Source: JADFOI01 sp965218935
Lineage (GTDB): Bacteria > Acidobacteriota > UBA6911 > RPQK01 > JADFOI01
Reading direction: 5' to 3'
NCBI GenBank assembly: GCA_965218935.1
Contig: CBDCMH010000001.1
Location: 310,001 to 374,000, forward strand
DNA length: 64,000 bases
Position numbers and translations under genes: made by a program. A model generated the notes under the pieces. The model did not search any database. It was not told the DNA's origin and saw only the letters and a program-made list of their open reading frames with translations. Positions 45,144 through 53,802 of this stretch are shown here, piece after piece; the first letter of the stretch is position 1, and every line of letters starts with the position of its first letter.

Positions 45144-46493
45144 ATGTCCTTGCGCACGATTCTCCTCCTGCTTTTGACTCTTCCGATCCTATCCACAAAC
45201 TCTCTTAAGGCCCAGGGATACGGTCCGATTTCACCGCCTGAATTCTATAGGCAATCACTGCTGAATGGGATGGAAATCTTGTTTCTAGCCCGTAGCGACG
45301 AGCGAGTGCCCTTCGTTTTGATGATCAAGAACGGAGCTGCATTCGACCCCATCGAAAAGTGGGGGGTCACTTACCTGACCACTTTGATGATCTTTGAACA
45401 ACGCGATAATCCTACGGGGATCGAGATTCGACAGGGATTGCAGGAACTGAATGCGGACCTGAACTTTGGGGTCGAAGGGGACGCCATTTATTTCTTTGGA
45501 AGCGCCCCGAAAGAGCACCTTGTGGATACTTTGAATCTTTTGGCTGAAATGGTTGTCCGACCTGCTTTTCACGAAGAGACCTTCCGGCAAACTCGCCAGC
45601 GGGTCATTCTGGAAATTGAGGAAGAACAGCAGCATCTGGAGAAGATCAGCCAAGACCTTTTTCTGGCTGAGCTCTTCCAGACGAATCCCTATGCACAGTC
45701 TGTTAAGGGAACGACTGAGACACTGAGCAATTTGTCTCTCCGTGACATAAGGATTCAATATCGCAAGCTCTTTATGCCCAATCAGGCCCAGTTGGCTGTC
45801 TATCATTCCGGTGACCGCAACGAGATCTTCAGAACCCTGAGTCGTCACTGGGGAAGCTGGATCAAGGATAATCCCTTATCTTTTACGTTCAGGCAGGCCA
45901 GTCCACCGCTGAGGCAGAGGCTGAAATTTCTGGATTGGCCTTCCGGGGAAAGCCTTTTTCGTTGGGGAAGTTTGGGTGTTGAAAGGGATTCCAGTGATTA
46001 CTACGCTTTGAAGATTTTCCAGCAATACTTGACCCTGTGCCTACCGACGTGGGCAAACCAGATCGCATCAGAGACACAGATCCAGGCGTCATCTGAGCTG
46101 GAAGCCGGTCGTATGCCCGGCTATCTGCAGCTGAATATTCAAGCCCCGCCCCATCAACTTATCGGCTATTACCAAAAATTTGAAGTTTTGGCCAAGGAGC
46201 TCCAGGATGGCCACATCGATGTCCAGAAGTTTGAAGAGGCAAAGCGACTGTCCTACCTGGAGCTGACCGATTCTCTTGGCGAGCCCCTCTCTGCTCTTTA
46301 TCAATTGCTGGACACCAGTCTTCATAATGTAGGGATCAACTATCTTGCCAACTATGGGTTGCGCCTGGACCGGGTGACCCCTGAAACCTTTCAGAACGCA
46401 GTCAGAAAGTACGTTGTCCCCGAAACTTCGGTTCTGGTGCTGGCAGGACCTGTCCAGCGTCTCCGGTCAGAACTGGCCAAGATCGGAAAGTAG
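45144..46493 (+). CDS. Exported M16-like protein without the zinc motif
   Basis: 449 residues. N-terminal signal peptide (ILLLLLTLPILSTNSLKAQ), then a two-domain M16 fold: NGMEILFLARSDERVP, EKWGVTYLTTLMIFE in place of HxxEH, RQRVILEIEEEQQ and a second domain in the C-terminal part. The zinc ligands are missing, so it is likely a periplasmic partner or scaffold rather than a protease. It starts 40 bp from the divergent active M16 gene and probably shares its promoter region. Confidence 0.85.
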   Translation: MSLRTILLLLLTLPILSTNSLKAQGYGPISPPEFYRQSLLNGMEILFLARSDERVPFVLMIKNGAAFDPIEKWGVTYLTTLMIFEQRDNPTGIEIRQGLQELNADLNFGVEGDAIYFFGSAPKEHLVDTLNLLAEMVVRPAFHEETFRQTRQRVILEIEEEQQHLEKISQDLFLAELFQTNPYAQSVKGTTETLSNLSLRDIRIQYRKLFMPNQAQLAVYHSGDRNEIFRTLSRHWGSWIKDNPLSFTFRQASPPLRQRLKFLDWPSGESLFRWGSLGVERDSSDYYALKIFQQYLTLCLPTWANQIASETQIQASSELEAGRMPGYLQLNIQAPPHQLIGYYQKFEVLAKELQDGHIDVQKFEEAKRLSYLELTDSLGEPLSALYQLLDTSLHNVGINYLANYGLRLDRVTPETFQNAVRKYVVPETSVLVLAGPVQRLRSELAKIGK

Positions 46494-46565
46494 AAGCACT
46501 TCGTTGAAAGTGACAAATTCTGGCAACTCCCCAGTAATATTGGGCGGGCGGAGTACAGGCCAGTG

Positions 46566-46594
46566 TTGAATTAAACCAAAGTATCGCATATACT
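46566..46594 (+). promoter_or_regulatory. Sigma70-type promoter of rimP-nusA-infB
   Basis: TTGAAT (46566-46571), 17 bases, TATACT (46589-46594): four of six and five of six consensus matches with ideal spacing. Predicted start near 46601, before the leader hairpin. Confidence 0.6.
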
Positions 46595-46617
46595 TCTGTC
46601 GGAAAACCCTCTATCCG

Positions 46618-46642
46618 AAGAGTGGGCTTCTTGCCCACTCTT
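46618..46642 (+). terminator. rimP leader hairpin with U-tract (attenuator)
   Basis: AAGAGTGGGC (46618-46627), loop TTCTT, GCCCACTCTT (46633-46642), followed by TTGTTTTA. A strong intrinsic-terminator shape in the leader between promoter and rimP ATG. Similar GTGGGC/GCCCAC hairpins precede rimP-nusA in many bacteria, as I recall. It may let NusA regulate its own operon. Confidence 0.6.
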
Positions 46643-46660
46643 TTGTTTTAGAGCGAAGAT

Positions 46661-47119
46661 ATGATGGACTTAGCGGCTCACGCTGAGGGTCTTCTCAGGG
46701 ATGTGATTCAGGCTGGCGAGGTTGAACTGGTGCACGTAGAGTATCAGCCTCAAGGATCCACCGGTGTGTTGAGGATTTATATCGACAAGCCGGGAGGCGT
46801 CGGTCTTCAGGACTGCGAGCGAGTGAGTAAACATGCGAGTGCTCTGTTGGATGAGGAAGACTTTATCCTGCGCCGCTATGTGCTGGAGGTGTCCTCTCCC
46901 GGGATCGAACGGCCGCTTTTTAAGGAAGCGGATTACAGGCGCTTTGTAGGAAAGGAAATACGCTTGATCACCACGGAGACGATCGAAGATCGGAGGAAGT
47001 TCACAGGGCTGATCCGGACTTTTTCAGAGGGTATTCTCAAATTAGAATTTGATGGAGAAACATATCAGATTCCTTTTAGCAAAATAAGAAAGGCAAATCT
47101 GGTCCACCGATTCGAGTAA
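46661..47119 (+). CDS. rimP: Ribosome maturation factor RimP
   Basis: 152 residues. N-terminal alpha/beta domain with VELVHVEYQPQG, LRIYIDKPGGVGLQDCERVSK, RYVLEVSSPGIERPLF; C-terminal SH3-like domain ending IPFSKIRKANLV. It helps assemble 30S subunits. It lies downstream of its own promoter and attenuator-like hairpin as first gene of the rimP-nusA-infB unit. ATG 46661, with a second ATG at 46664. Confidence 0.95.
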   Translation: MMDLAAHAEGLLRDVIQAGEVELVHVEYQPQGSTGVLRIYIDKPGGVGLQDCERVSKHASALLDEEDFILRRYVLEVSSPGIERPLFKEADYRRFVGKEIRLITTETIEDRRKFTGLIRTFSEGILKLEFDGETYQIPFSKIRKANLVHRFE

Positions 47120-47165
47120 GGGAAGAACCCTTTCCAAAGGAATCCAAATCGGGATGAAATAGAGA

Positions 47166-48614
47166 ATGACGAATCTTTTGAGCCAGAGTATTGAACAGAT
47201 CAGTCGAGAGAAGGGCATTGATCCGGAGATTATTCAAGAAGCTTTGGAAGATGCGATGGTGGCAGCTGCGAGAAAATACTTCAGAACCGACGAAGATTTG
47301 CAGGCTCGTTACGACCCGGAAACAGGAACCATTGATGTATTTGCAGTAAAGAAGATCGTAGAGGAAGTGGATGACGATGCCATCGAAATGTCACTCGAAG
47401 AAGCATTGAGTGTGGATGAGACTTTTGAGCTGGACGACTTCGTCGAAATCCCAAAGCCAACTGTGGACCTCGGTCGGATTGCTGCCCAGACAGCGAAGCA
47501 AGTGATCTTTCAGAAAGTTCGTGAAGCCGAGCGGGAAATTATCTTCAGCGAGTTCTCCGAGCAGATTGGTCAGTTAGTCAATGCCATTGTTCGCCGGAGT
47601 GAGGGTCGAGAAATCATCTTCGATATCGGGCGGACTGAGGCTGTTCTTCCCTACAGCGAACAATGTCAAGGCGAGGAATATAAGCCCGGAGATCGAGTGA
47701 GGGCCGTCATTATCAAGGTCCATCGGCTCTCGAGAGGACCTCAAATTGTGGTGTCAAGAAGTGACCCAAGCTTGTTGATCCGTCTGTTTGAAATGGAAAT
47801 TCCCGAAGTCTACGATCACACGGTGGTGATTAAGAACGCAGTACGAGAAGGCGGAGAGAGGGCCAAGGTGGCCGTGGCCAGTAATGATGATGCCGTTGAT
47901 CCCGTGGGGGCTTGTGTGGGCATGAAGGGAAGCCGCATCAACGCTGTGATTCGCGAGCTGCGCGGCGAGAAGATCGATATCATTCAATACTCAGACGATA
48001 TTGTCGAGTACACGACCAATGCTCTTAATCCGGCGAGGATCTCTAAGATTCTGATCGCCGATCCTGTGCAAAAGATTTTGGAAGTGATTGTTCCAGAAGA
48101 TCAGCTCTCTTTGGCCATCGGCAGAAAAGGTCAGAATGTACGTCTTGCCTCAAGGCTGCTGGGTTGGGAGATCAATATCAAGAGTGCCGAAGAAAAGAAG
48201 CAGGAAATCATGAGCCAGCTGGAGGACTTGAGTGGCCCTTCAGAATCCGGATCGCTTGCAGAATCTGGATCGCTCGCCGACCTGAAGGGGGTGGGGGAAA
48301 AGACTCAGAGTCGATTGCGTGAAGCAGGCATTGAGTCAATACAGAAACTGGCCTCAAAGTCGGTCGAAGATCTGGCGGAAATTCCCCGGCTTGGCCCAAA
48401 GACCGCTCAGCAGCTGATCGACCAAGCTAAAGAATTGGTCGCCGCCATTCCGGCGGCGGAGTCCCTTCTAGAAGTTGAAACCGCTCAGGAAGACGATCAG
48501 GCCGAAGAGGTATCCTCTGCGGAAGAAGTTCTGGAACCGGGAACTGCTTTAGAACCGGAAGTTGATCCAGAGCCGGTAGCTGATTTAGAAGAGGAAGCTG
48601 AAAAAACGACGTAA
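47166..48614 (+). CDS. nusA: Transcription termination/antitermination factor NusA
   Basis: 482 residues. N-terminal RNA-polymerase-binding domain (~1-125), S1 domain (~135-200), two KH domains (~200-345, with GSRINAVIRELRGEKIDI and LAIGRKGQNVRLA), then a helix-hairpin-helix region (~365-425, ADLKGVGEKTQSRL and EIPRLGPKTAQQL) and a very acidic tail (~430-482). The helix-hairpin-helix and acidic tail resemble the C-terminal extension of some proteobacterial NusA proteins. YlxR, often next in line, is absent. Confidence 0.96.
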   Translation: MTNLLSQSIEQISREKGIDPEIIQEALEDAMVAAARKYFRTDEDLQARYDPETGTIDVFAVKKIVEEVDDDAIEMSLEEALSVDETFELDDFVEIPKPTVDLGRIAAQTAKQVIFQKVREAEREIIFSEFSEQIGQLVNAIVRRSEGREIIFDIGRTEAVLPYSEQCQGEEYKPGDRVRAVIIKVHRLSRGPQIVVSRSDPSLLIRLFEMEIPEVYDHTVVIKNAVREGGERAKVAVASNDDAVDPVGACVGMKGSRINAVIRELRGEKIDIIQYSDDIVEYTTNALNPARISKILIADPVQKILEVIVPEDQLSLAIGRKGQNVRLASRLLGWEINIKSAEEKKQEIMSQLEDLSGPSESGSLAESGSLADLKGVGEKTQSRLREAGIESIQKLASKSVEDLAEIPRLGPKTAQQLIDQAKELVAAIPAAESLLEVETAQEDDQAEEVSSAEEVLEPGTALEPEVDPEPVADLEEEAEKTT

Positions 48615-48638
48615 GAAAGGTTTTCCAAAGACTGCAAA

Positions 48639-51149
48639 ATGCAACAAGTTAAAGTCAGCGAGCTCGCCTCCGAATTTGAAATGAGAAATGCGGTGGTGAT
48701 CTCCGAACTCAAAAAGGTTGGGGTCTGGGTCCCTTCACCAGATACCCATGTGGATCACGATATCGCCGATCGTATCCGCCGTCGCCTGCAATTCATGGTG
48801 GAACTGGAACAGCAGGAAGAGGAAAGGGCCAGGGAAAAGAAGGAGAGGAAAGAAAAGAAAGAGAAGAAGAAAGTGCCTTCTTCGAGGACCCGCAAGAGCA
48901 TCAAGCAGCTGGGGAAACCCGGAAAGAAAGCTGAAAAGGTTGAAGAGGAGGAGGTTGCAAGTGCCTGGGTAGGCTCTATGAAGCCCCGTAAGGGAAAGGC
49001 GAGTTACCGGAAAGTTGAGATCGCCGAGGATGAGATTTCCCAGAAAATAGAAGTCTCTATTGACGATGAACCCATTATTGAAAAGGTGGAAGCTCAGCTC
49101 TCTGCCGAGTTGCTGGAAAAGGCAATGCACGAACCGACTCGGGCAGAGCTGGAGAAAATCACTGAGAGGAAAGAAGTCAAAGAAAAGGCGGACCGGCCGG
49201 AGCGAGAAGCTCTTCGCAAAGCGCGTGAGCAGCTGGAGCTGAAGGATGAAGTCAAGGAGGAACCCACTGAGACCCCAGCGATCGATGAAGAAACGGAGAA
49301 GGCTCCGGAGCCCGTGACGGTCCGTGAGTCCGCAGCGGGCAAGGAACCGGAAGAAGCACCGGTTGTAGAAACCCCTGAGCTGGTGGAAGTGCGTGGGCCT
49401 CGAGAAGTGACCTTTTCAGAGAGGATAACGGTCAAGGAACTGGGTGAAAGACTCCAGATCAAAAGCAACGAGCTGATCAAGAAACTCTTTTCCAGAGGTG
49501 TGATGGCCACCATCAACCAAACCCTGGAGCAGGAATTGGTCCAGGAGATCTGTGAACTTCACGACGTTATCCCACACTTCGTTTCCTTCGAGGAGGCAGC
49601 CGTTGAGGAGGAACAGGTCGAGGATCTCGCCAAGGACCTGGAGGTGCGGGCCCCTGTGGTGACGGTGATGGGTCACGTTGATCATGGCAAGACCTCCCTC
49701 TTGGATGCGTTTCGCAACACTCAAGTGGCATCTGGCGAAGCAGGAGGTATCACGCAGCATATCGGTGCCTACCACGTCGACGTAAAGGGCCGCAGAATTG
49801 TTTTTATCGATACTCCTGGCCACGCTGCCTTCACTAGAATGCGGGCTCGTGGAGCTGATTTGACCGATTTGGTGGTCCTGCTTGTGGCGGCTGATGATGG
49901 AGTGATGCCGCAAACCGTGGAAGCGATCGATCACTCCCGAGCCGCTGAGGTTCCCATAATTGTTGCCATCAACAAGATTGATAAACCGGACGCCCAGCCC
50001 CAACGGGTTCGGCAAGAGTTAACCGAGCATGAGTTGGTGGCAGAAGAGTGGGGTGGCGATACGGTCATGGTGGAAGTGTCGGCGAAGGAAGGAACGAATC
50101 TCGACTTGTTGCTTGAAATGATCCTGCTTTCAGCTGATCTTTTGGAACTGAGAGCCAATCCCAAACGATCCGCTTCAGGCGTCGTTTTGGAAGCCAGGAT
50201 GGACAAAGGCCGCGGAGCCGTAGCCAGTATTCTGGTGCAGAGTGGAACCCTTCGAATTGGAGATTCCTTCATCGCTGGAGCGGCTTACGGAAAAGTCCGG
50301 GCCATGTTCGATGACCGCCGAAATCCCTGTGCTGAGAGTGGAGCGGGCAGTGCGGGCGAAATCCTGGGATTTCAGGGACTGCCGCAGGCTGGCGATTCCT
50401 TCCAAGTTGTCGAGGACGCTGCCAAGGCTCGGGAAATCGGCGAATATCGACAACAACAGCTCCGAGACCAGGAACTTGCCGGTTCTGGTAAGGTAAGTCT
50501 GGACGAGCTCTTTGCTCAAATGGAGACGGGGAAGGTTAAGGAGCTTCGCATCGTGCTCAAGGCTGATGCTCAGGGATCCATCGAAGTTCTGGAGGATATT
50601 CTGCACAAGCTGAGTACTGAAAAAGTCCAGGTGAAAATTATTCACAGTGGCGTGGGGGCTATTTCGGAGTCGGATGTTCTGCTGGCCTCTGCCTCAAACG
50701 CCATTATCGTCGGATTCAACGTCCGTGCCGAACGGACTGCTCAGGATGTTGCCGGGCAAGAAGAGGTTGATATCAGGCTACACACCGTGATTTACGAGGT
50801 GTCGGAGGAGATCGAACAAGCCATGGTCGGGCTTCTGGACCCGACGTTTCGAGAAAAGGACCTGGGTCGAGCCGAGGTTCGCGATACTTTTCGAGTGCCG
50901 AAATTTGGGACCATTGCCGGTACCTATGTCCAGAGCGGCCTGATCAAACGAAATGCTAAAGTTCGTCTCCTACGCGACAACGTTGTCGTTTACACTGGCG
51001 AACTCGATTCCCTGCGCCGCTTCAAAGATGATGTGAATGAAGTGAAGGAAGCATATGAATGTGGTATGTCAATCGCCAATTTCAACGACATTAAAGTCGG
51101 TGATGTGATCCAGGCCTTCACCCAAGAGGAAGTCAAACTAGAATTGTAG
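48639..51149 (+). CDS. infB: Translation initiation factor IF-2
   Basis: 836 residues. N-terminal IF2N domain, a highly charged K/E linker (~55-265), second IF2N domain (~270-320), GTPase domain with G1 GHVDHGKT (345-352), G2 GGITQHIGAYHV, G3 DTPGH and G4 NKID, then domains II-IV. It brings fMet-tRNA to the 30S subunit. The TAG stop at 51147 is followed 7 nt later by repeat A9 and then a minus-strand gene. A usual continuation into rbfA is not present here. Confidence 0.96.
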   Translation: MQQVKVSELASEFEMRNAVVISELKKVGVWVPSPDTHVDHDIADRIRRRLQFMVELEQQEEERAREKKERKEKKEKKKVPSSRTRKSIKQLGKPGKKAEKVEEEEVASAWVGSMKPRKGKASYRKVEIAEDEISQKIEVSIDDEPIIEKVEAQLSAELLEKAMHEPTRAELEKITERKEVKEKADRPEREALRKAREQLELKDEVKEEPTETPAIDEETEKAPEPVTVRESAAGKEPEEAPVVETPELVEVRGPREVTFSERITVKELGERLQIKSNELIKKLFSRGVMATINQTLEQELVQEICELHDVIPHFVSFEEAAVEEEQVEDLAKDLEVRAPVVTVMGHVDHGKTSLLDAFRNTQVASGEAGGITQHIGAYHVDVKGRRIVFIDTPGHAAFTRMRARGADLTDLVVLLVAADDGVMPQTVEAIDHSRAAEVPIIVAINKIDKPDAQPQRVRQELTEHELVAEEWGGDTVMVEVSAKEGTNLDLLLEMILLSADLLELRANPKRSASGVVLEARMDKGRGAVASILVQSGTLRIGDSFIAGAAYGKVRAMFDDRRNPCAESGAGSAGEILGFQGLPQAGDSFQVVEDAAKAREIGEYRQQQLRDQELAGSGKVSLDELFAQMETGKVKELRIVLKADAQGSIEVLEDILHKLSTEKVQVKIIHSGVGAISESDVLLASASNAIIVGFNVRAERTAQDVAGQEEVDIRLHTVIYEVSEEIEQAMVGLLDPTFREKDLGRAEVRDTFRVPKFGTIAGTYVQSGLIKRNAKVRLLRDNVVVYTGELDSLRRFKDDVNEVKEAYECGMSIANFNDIKVGDVIQAFTQEEVKLEL

Positions 51150-51156
51150 CGGCCAA

Positions 51157-51365
51157 TAGCCCGGGTTATACATAAGTTCTCTACTGCAGTGCCGCAATCA
51201 TCCACGCTGCCTGCGCGACCCGCAAGCGGGTACCCCCTTTCTTGGGCTCCTCTCGTACTGCAAGAGTACGCCTGCGGTGCCCGACCCGCGCGGGTGCCCT
51301 CGCAGGCCTTGTCATCGCAGCGCTTGCGGCACTTCGTCACGAGAACCTATCCATAGCCCGGGCTA
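51157..51365. repeat. Family A palindromic repeat, copy A9 (between infB and a convergent oxidoreductase)
   Basis: 209 bp, the longest uninterrupted copy. Left end TAGCCCGGGTTATACATAAG, right end CTATCCATAGCCCGGGCTA, TA on both sides. Contains the ACCCGCAAGCGGGT hairpin, the GTACTGCAAGAGTAC hairpin and a second, shortened ACCCGCGCGGGT. Its right edge gives the TAG of the minus-strand gene. Confidence 0.88.
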
Positions 51366-52334
51366 CGGCACGAGCAAGACCTTGCCGGTGGTCTTTCGTT
51401 CCTCTAATGCCCTGTGGGCCTGGGAGACTTCAGAAAGCGGGAAAATTTCACTGACGTGCACTTTGAGGTCTCCACTAGAGACCCATTTCAAAACTTCCTC
51501 TGCCCGCTCCAACAAAGCCTCTCGAGAAGAAACATGATGGAACAAGCTGGGGCGAGTCAGAAAAAGAGATCCTTTGGTATTTAAAATCTGAGGATCTATG
51601 GGGTCGACAGGTCCACTGGATTGCCCGAAGAGGACCAGATATCCACGGGGCTTCAAACAGTTCAAGCTTTTTTCAAAAGTCTTTTTGCCCACCGAATCGT
51701 AGACCACCTCCACTCCCGCTCCTTCAGTGAGTCGATGAACCTCAGACTCGAAATCGTTCTTTTTATACAAGACGACGTGATCGGCCCCCGCCTGACTAGC
51801 AAGCTCGGCTTTCTCCTGAGTAGAAACGGTCCCCACCACCTGAGCGCCACGCATCTTGGCCATTTGCACCAACAACAGTCCGACTCCTCCTGCAGCTGCG
51901 TGTACGAGTACCGTCTGGCCGGGCTTCAGGCGATAAGTGGAATGGCTCAGGTAGTGGGCGGTCATCCCCTGGAGCATGATGGCTGCGGCCGTCTGAAGAT
52001 CGACGTCTTGTGGCACGGGAACCAGCTTCCAGGCAGACACCGATGCCTTCTCAGCATAAGCTCCCATTGCCGATGCATAAGCAACGCGATCTCCCACCTG
52101 AACTCCACTCACCCGAGAACCCACTGCGCAAACGGTCCCTGCCGCTTCCAATCCGGGGGTGAAAGGAAGGGTTCCTGGGTAAAGCCCTTCTCGATAATAG
52201 ATGTCGATGAAATTCAGGCCAATGGCCTCAACCTGGACCAGAACTTCATCCTGCCCTGGCTTGGGCTCCGGAACATCCTCATAGGAAAGGGTTTCAGGCC
52301 CCCCCAGTTCATGTACACGAATAGCTTTCATCAT
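51363..52334 (-). CDS. Quinone-oxidoreductase-like MDR-family dehydrogenase
   Basis: 323 residues, medium-chain reductase without zinc ligands. N-terminal GroES-like part (GLNFIDIYYREGLYP, FTPGLEAAGTV) and C-terminal Rossmann part with AAAGGVGLLLVQMAKMRGA. It matches NADPH:quinone oxidoreductases (Qor type), reducing quinones or enones with NADPH. The TAG stop lies at the right edge of repeat A9. It sits on the opposite strand between infB and ylxP, interrupting the conserved translation-factor order, which suggests later insertion of this gene. Confidence 0.9.
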   Translation of the reverse strand: MMKAIRVHELGGPETLSYEDVPEPKPGQDEVLVQVEAIGLNFIDIYYREGLYPGTLPFTPGLEAAGTVCAVGSRVSGVQVGDRVAYASAMGAYAEKASVSAWKLVPVPQDVDLQTAAAIMLQGMTAHYLSHSTYRLKPGQTVLVHAAAGGVGLLLVQMAKMRGAQVVGTVSTQEKAELASQAGADHVVLYKKNDFESEVHRLTEGAGVEVVYDSVGKKTFEKSLNCLKPRGYLVLFGQSSGPVDPIDPQILNTKGSLFLTRPSLFHHVSSREALLERAEEVLKWVSSGDLKVHVSEIFPLSEVSQAHRALEERKTTGKVLLVP

Positions 52335-52351
52335 CGGATCCCGATTCTAAA

Positions 52352-52374
52352 TGTCTCCTTCCATAAATACAATG
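52352..52374. repeat. Family B terminal remnant, B4
   Basis: TGTCTCCTTCCATAAATAC and the following AATG match 21 of 23 bases of the B2 end. The rest of the element is missing. It lies 18 nt upstream of the oxidoreductase start codon. Confidence 0.5.
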
Positions 52375-52495
52375 TAGAGGTTTCGGGACTGTCCCCGGAC
52401 TCTCTACAGACGTCGGGTAGGAGGAAGCACGATCTTTCCCGGACCAGGCTTTCCTGAGGTTCAATTAGGACTAGGTCTAAGAAAAAGGTTAGTAT

Positions 52496-52804
52496 ATGAG
52501 GGAGTGTATGCCTATTGTTTTTTGCTCTTTGGAAATCCACCTGCGCAATCCTCACAGCCACTCCCTGAAGGAGAAACGGAGTGTCCTTCGGAAGGTCGTT
52601 GATCGGTTGCGCTCCCGTTTCAATTTCTCGGTCTCCGAGATTGAACATCAGGAGCTTTGGCAACGGGCCCGAGTGGGGGCGGTCGCCATTGGTCCCGATC
52701 GCAGAGTGTTGGAAGGATTATCAACTAAATTCATCCGGGAAAGTGAGCGAATCCTCGGCGGAGATTTACTAAGATACGACGTCGACATCCTTGAATGCGA
52801 GTGA
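52496..52804 (+). CDS. ylxP: DUF503 family protein (YlxP-like)
   Basis: 102 residues. Conserved blocks: LEIHLRNPHSHSLKEKRSVLRKVVDRLR, EIEHQELWQRARVGAVAIG. Short ferredoxin-like-fold protein of unknown role, usually between infB and rbfA. ATG 52508 (MPIVFCSLEIHL) may be the real start because family members begin near there. Its stop overlaps the start of nrnA. Confidence 0.9.
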   Translation: MRECMPIVFCSLEIHLRNPHSHSLKEKRSVLRKVVDRLRSRFNFSVSEIEHQELWQRARVGAVAIGPDRRVLEGLSTKFIRESERILGGDLLRYDVDILECE

Positions 52805-53802
52805 AGGCTTTGGACGAGATCATCCAGTTTATAAAAGACCACGAGCGATTCGTCATTGCCTCGCATGCTCGCCCCGACGGAGATGCGATCGGTTCGGAAC
52901 TAGGCCTGGCCATGATATTGGAAGAGCTGGGCAAAACCGCCCATATCTTCAATGCAGATCCTCACCCACGCCCCTATCAGTCTCTTCCCGGAATCGAAAG
53001 GATTCAGATTACCCATCAGGTTGAGGGAAACTATGATGGGCTGTTCGTCCTGGAGTGTAATGACCTGGAGCGGCCGAATCTCCAAGGCCTTGATCAGTAC
53101 TTTGTGATTAGCATCGACCACCATCCCAAGACGGAACCCTTTGGAGATCTCAACTGGCTGGATGATTCAGCGGCCGCCGTAGCTGAGATGATCTATGAGC
53201 TTGCTCAAGCTCTCCAAGTCCAGCTGACACCAGAGATCGCCACCAACCTCTACGTCGCCATTTTCACAGATACTGGCTCCTTTCAGTACTCCAATACCCG
53301 GGCCAAGACTTTTCACATAACGGGTGACCTCGTCAACCATGGAGCGTCTCCCTCGGCGATTGCTCAGGCCGTTTACATGACTCGTCCTTATGCCAGGCTT
53401 CAGATCCTAGGAATGCTCCTGAATACTTTGCAGGTACACTCTTCTAGGATCGCCTCCATCACGCTTACTCAGGAAATGTTAGAAAAAACAGGAGCCTCTG
53501 CCAATGATATGGAAGGTATCGTCGATTACCCTCTCTCCATGGAGGGGATTGATTTAGCTGCCTTTTTTCGTGAAGAGGCGAAGGGGCAGTACCGGGTCAG
53601 CTTGAGATCAAAGAACCACTATGATGTGAGTACCGTAGCGGAACGTTTCGGCGGCGGCGGCCACAAAAATGCGGCAGGCCTTGCCGTTCAAGGGAGCTTT
53701 CAAGAGGTTGTCGGGAAGGTAGTCCTGGAATTAGAGCAACTGTTGGATGAAAAGTACGACCAGCCACGAGAAGCAGCAGGCCAGATCAGACCACTAGGAT
53801 GA
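52795..53802 (+). CDS. nrnA: DHH-family oligoribonuclease / pAp phosphatase NrnA-like
   Basis: 335 residues. DHH domain with ASHARPDGDAIGSE, ISIDHHPKT and a second catalytic Asp region TDTGSF; DHHA1 domain with FGGGGHKNAAG. It degrades short RNA oligomers and dephosphorylates pAp. The first 10 nt overlap ylxP and the last 4 overlap truB (ATGA). Confidence 0.94.
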   Translation: MRVKALDEIIQFIKDHERFVIASHARPDGDAIGSELGLAMILEELGKTAHIFNADPHPRPYQSLPGIERIQITHQVEGNYDGLFVLECNDLERPNLQGLDQYFVISIDHHPKTEPFGDLNWLDDSAAAVAEMIYELAQALQVQLTPEIATNLYVAIFTDTGSFQYSNTRAKTFHITGDLVNHGASPSAIAQAVYMTRPYARLQILGMLLNTLQVHSSRIASITLTQEMLEKTGASANDMEGIVDYPLSMEGIDLAAFFREEAKGQYRVSLRSKNHYDVSTVAERFGGGGHKNAAGLAVQGSFQEVVGKVVLELEQLLDEKYDQPREAAGQIRPLG

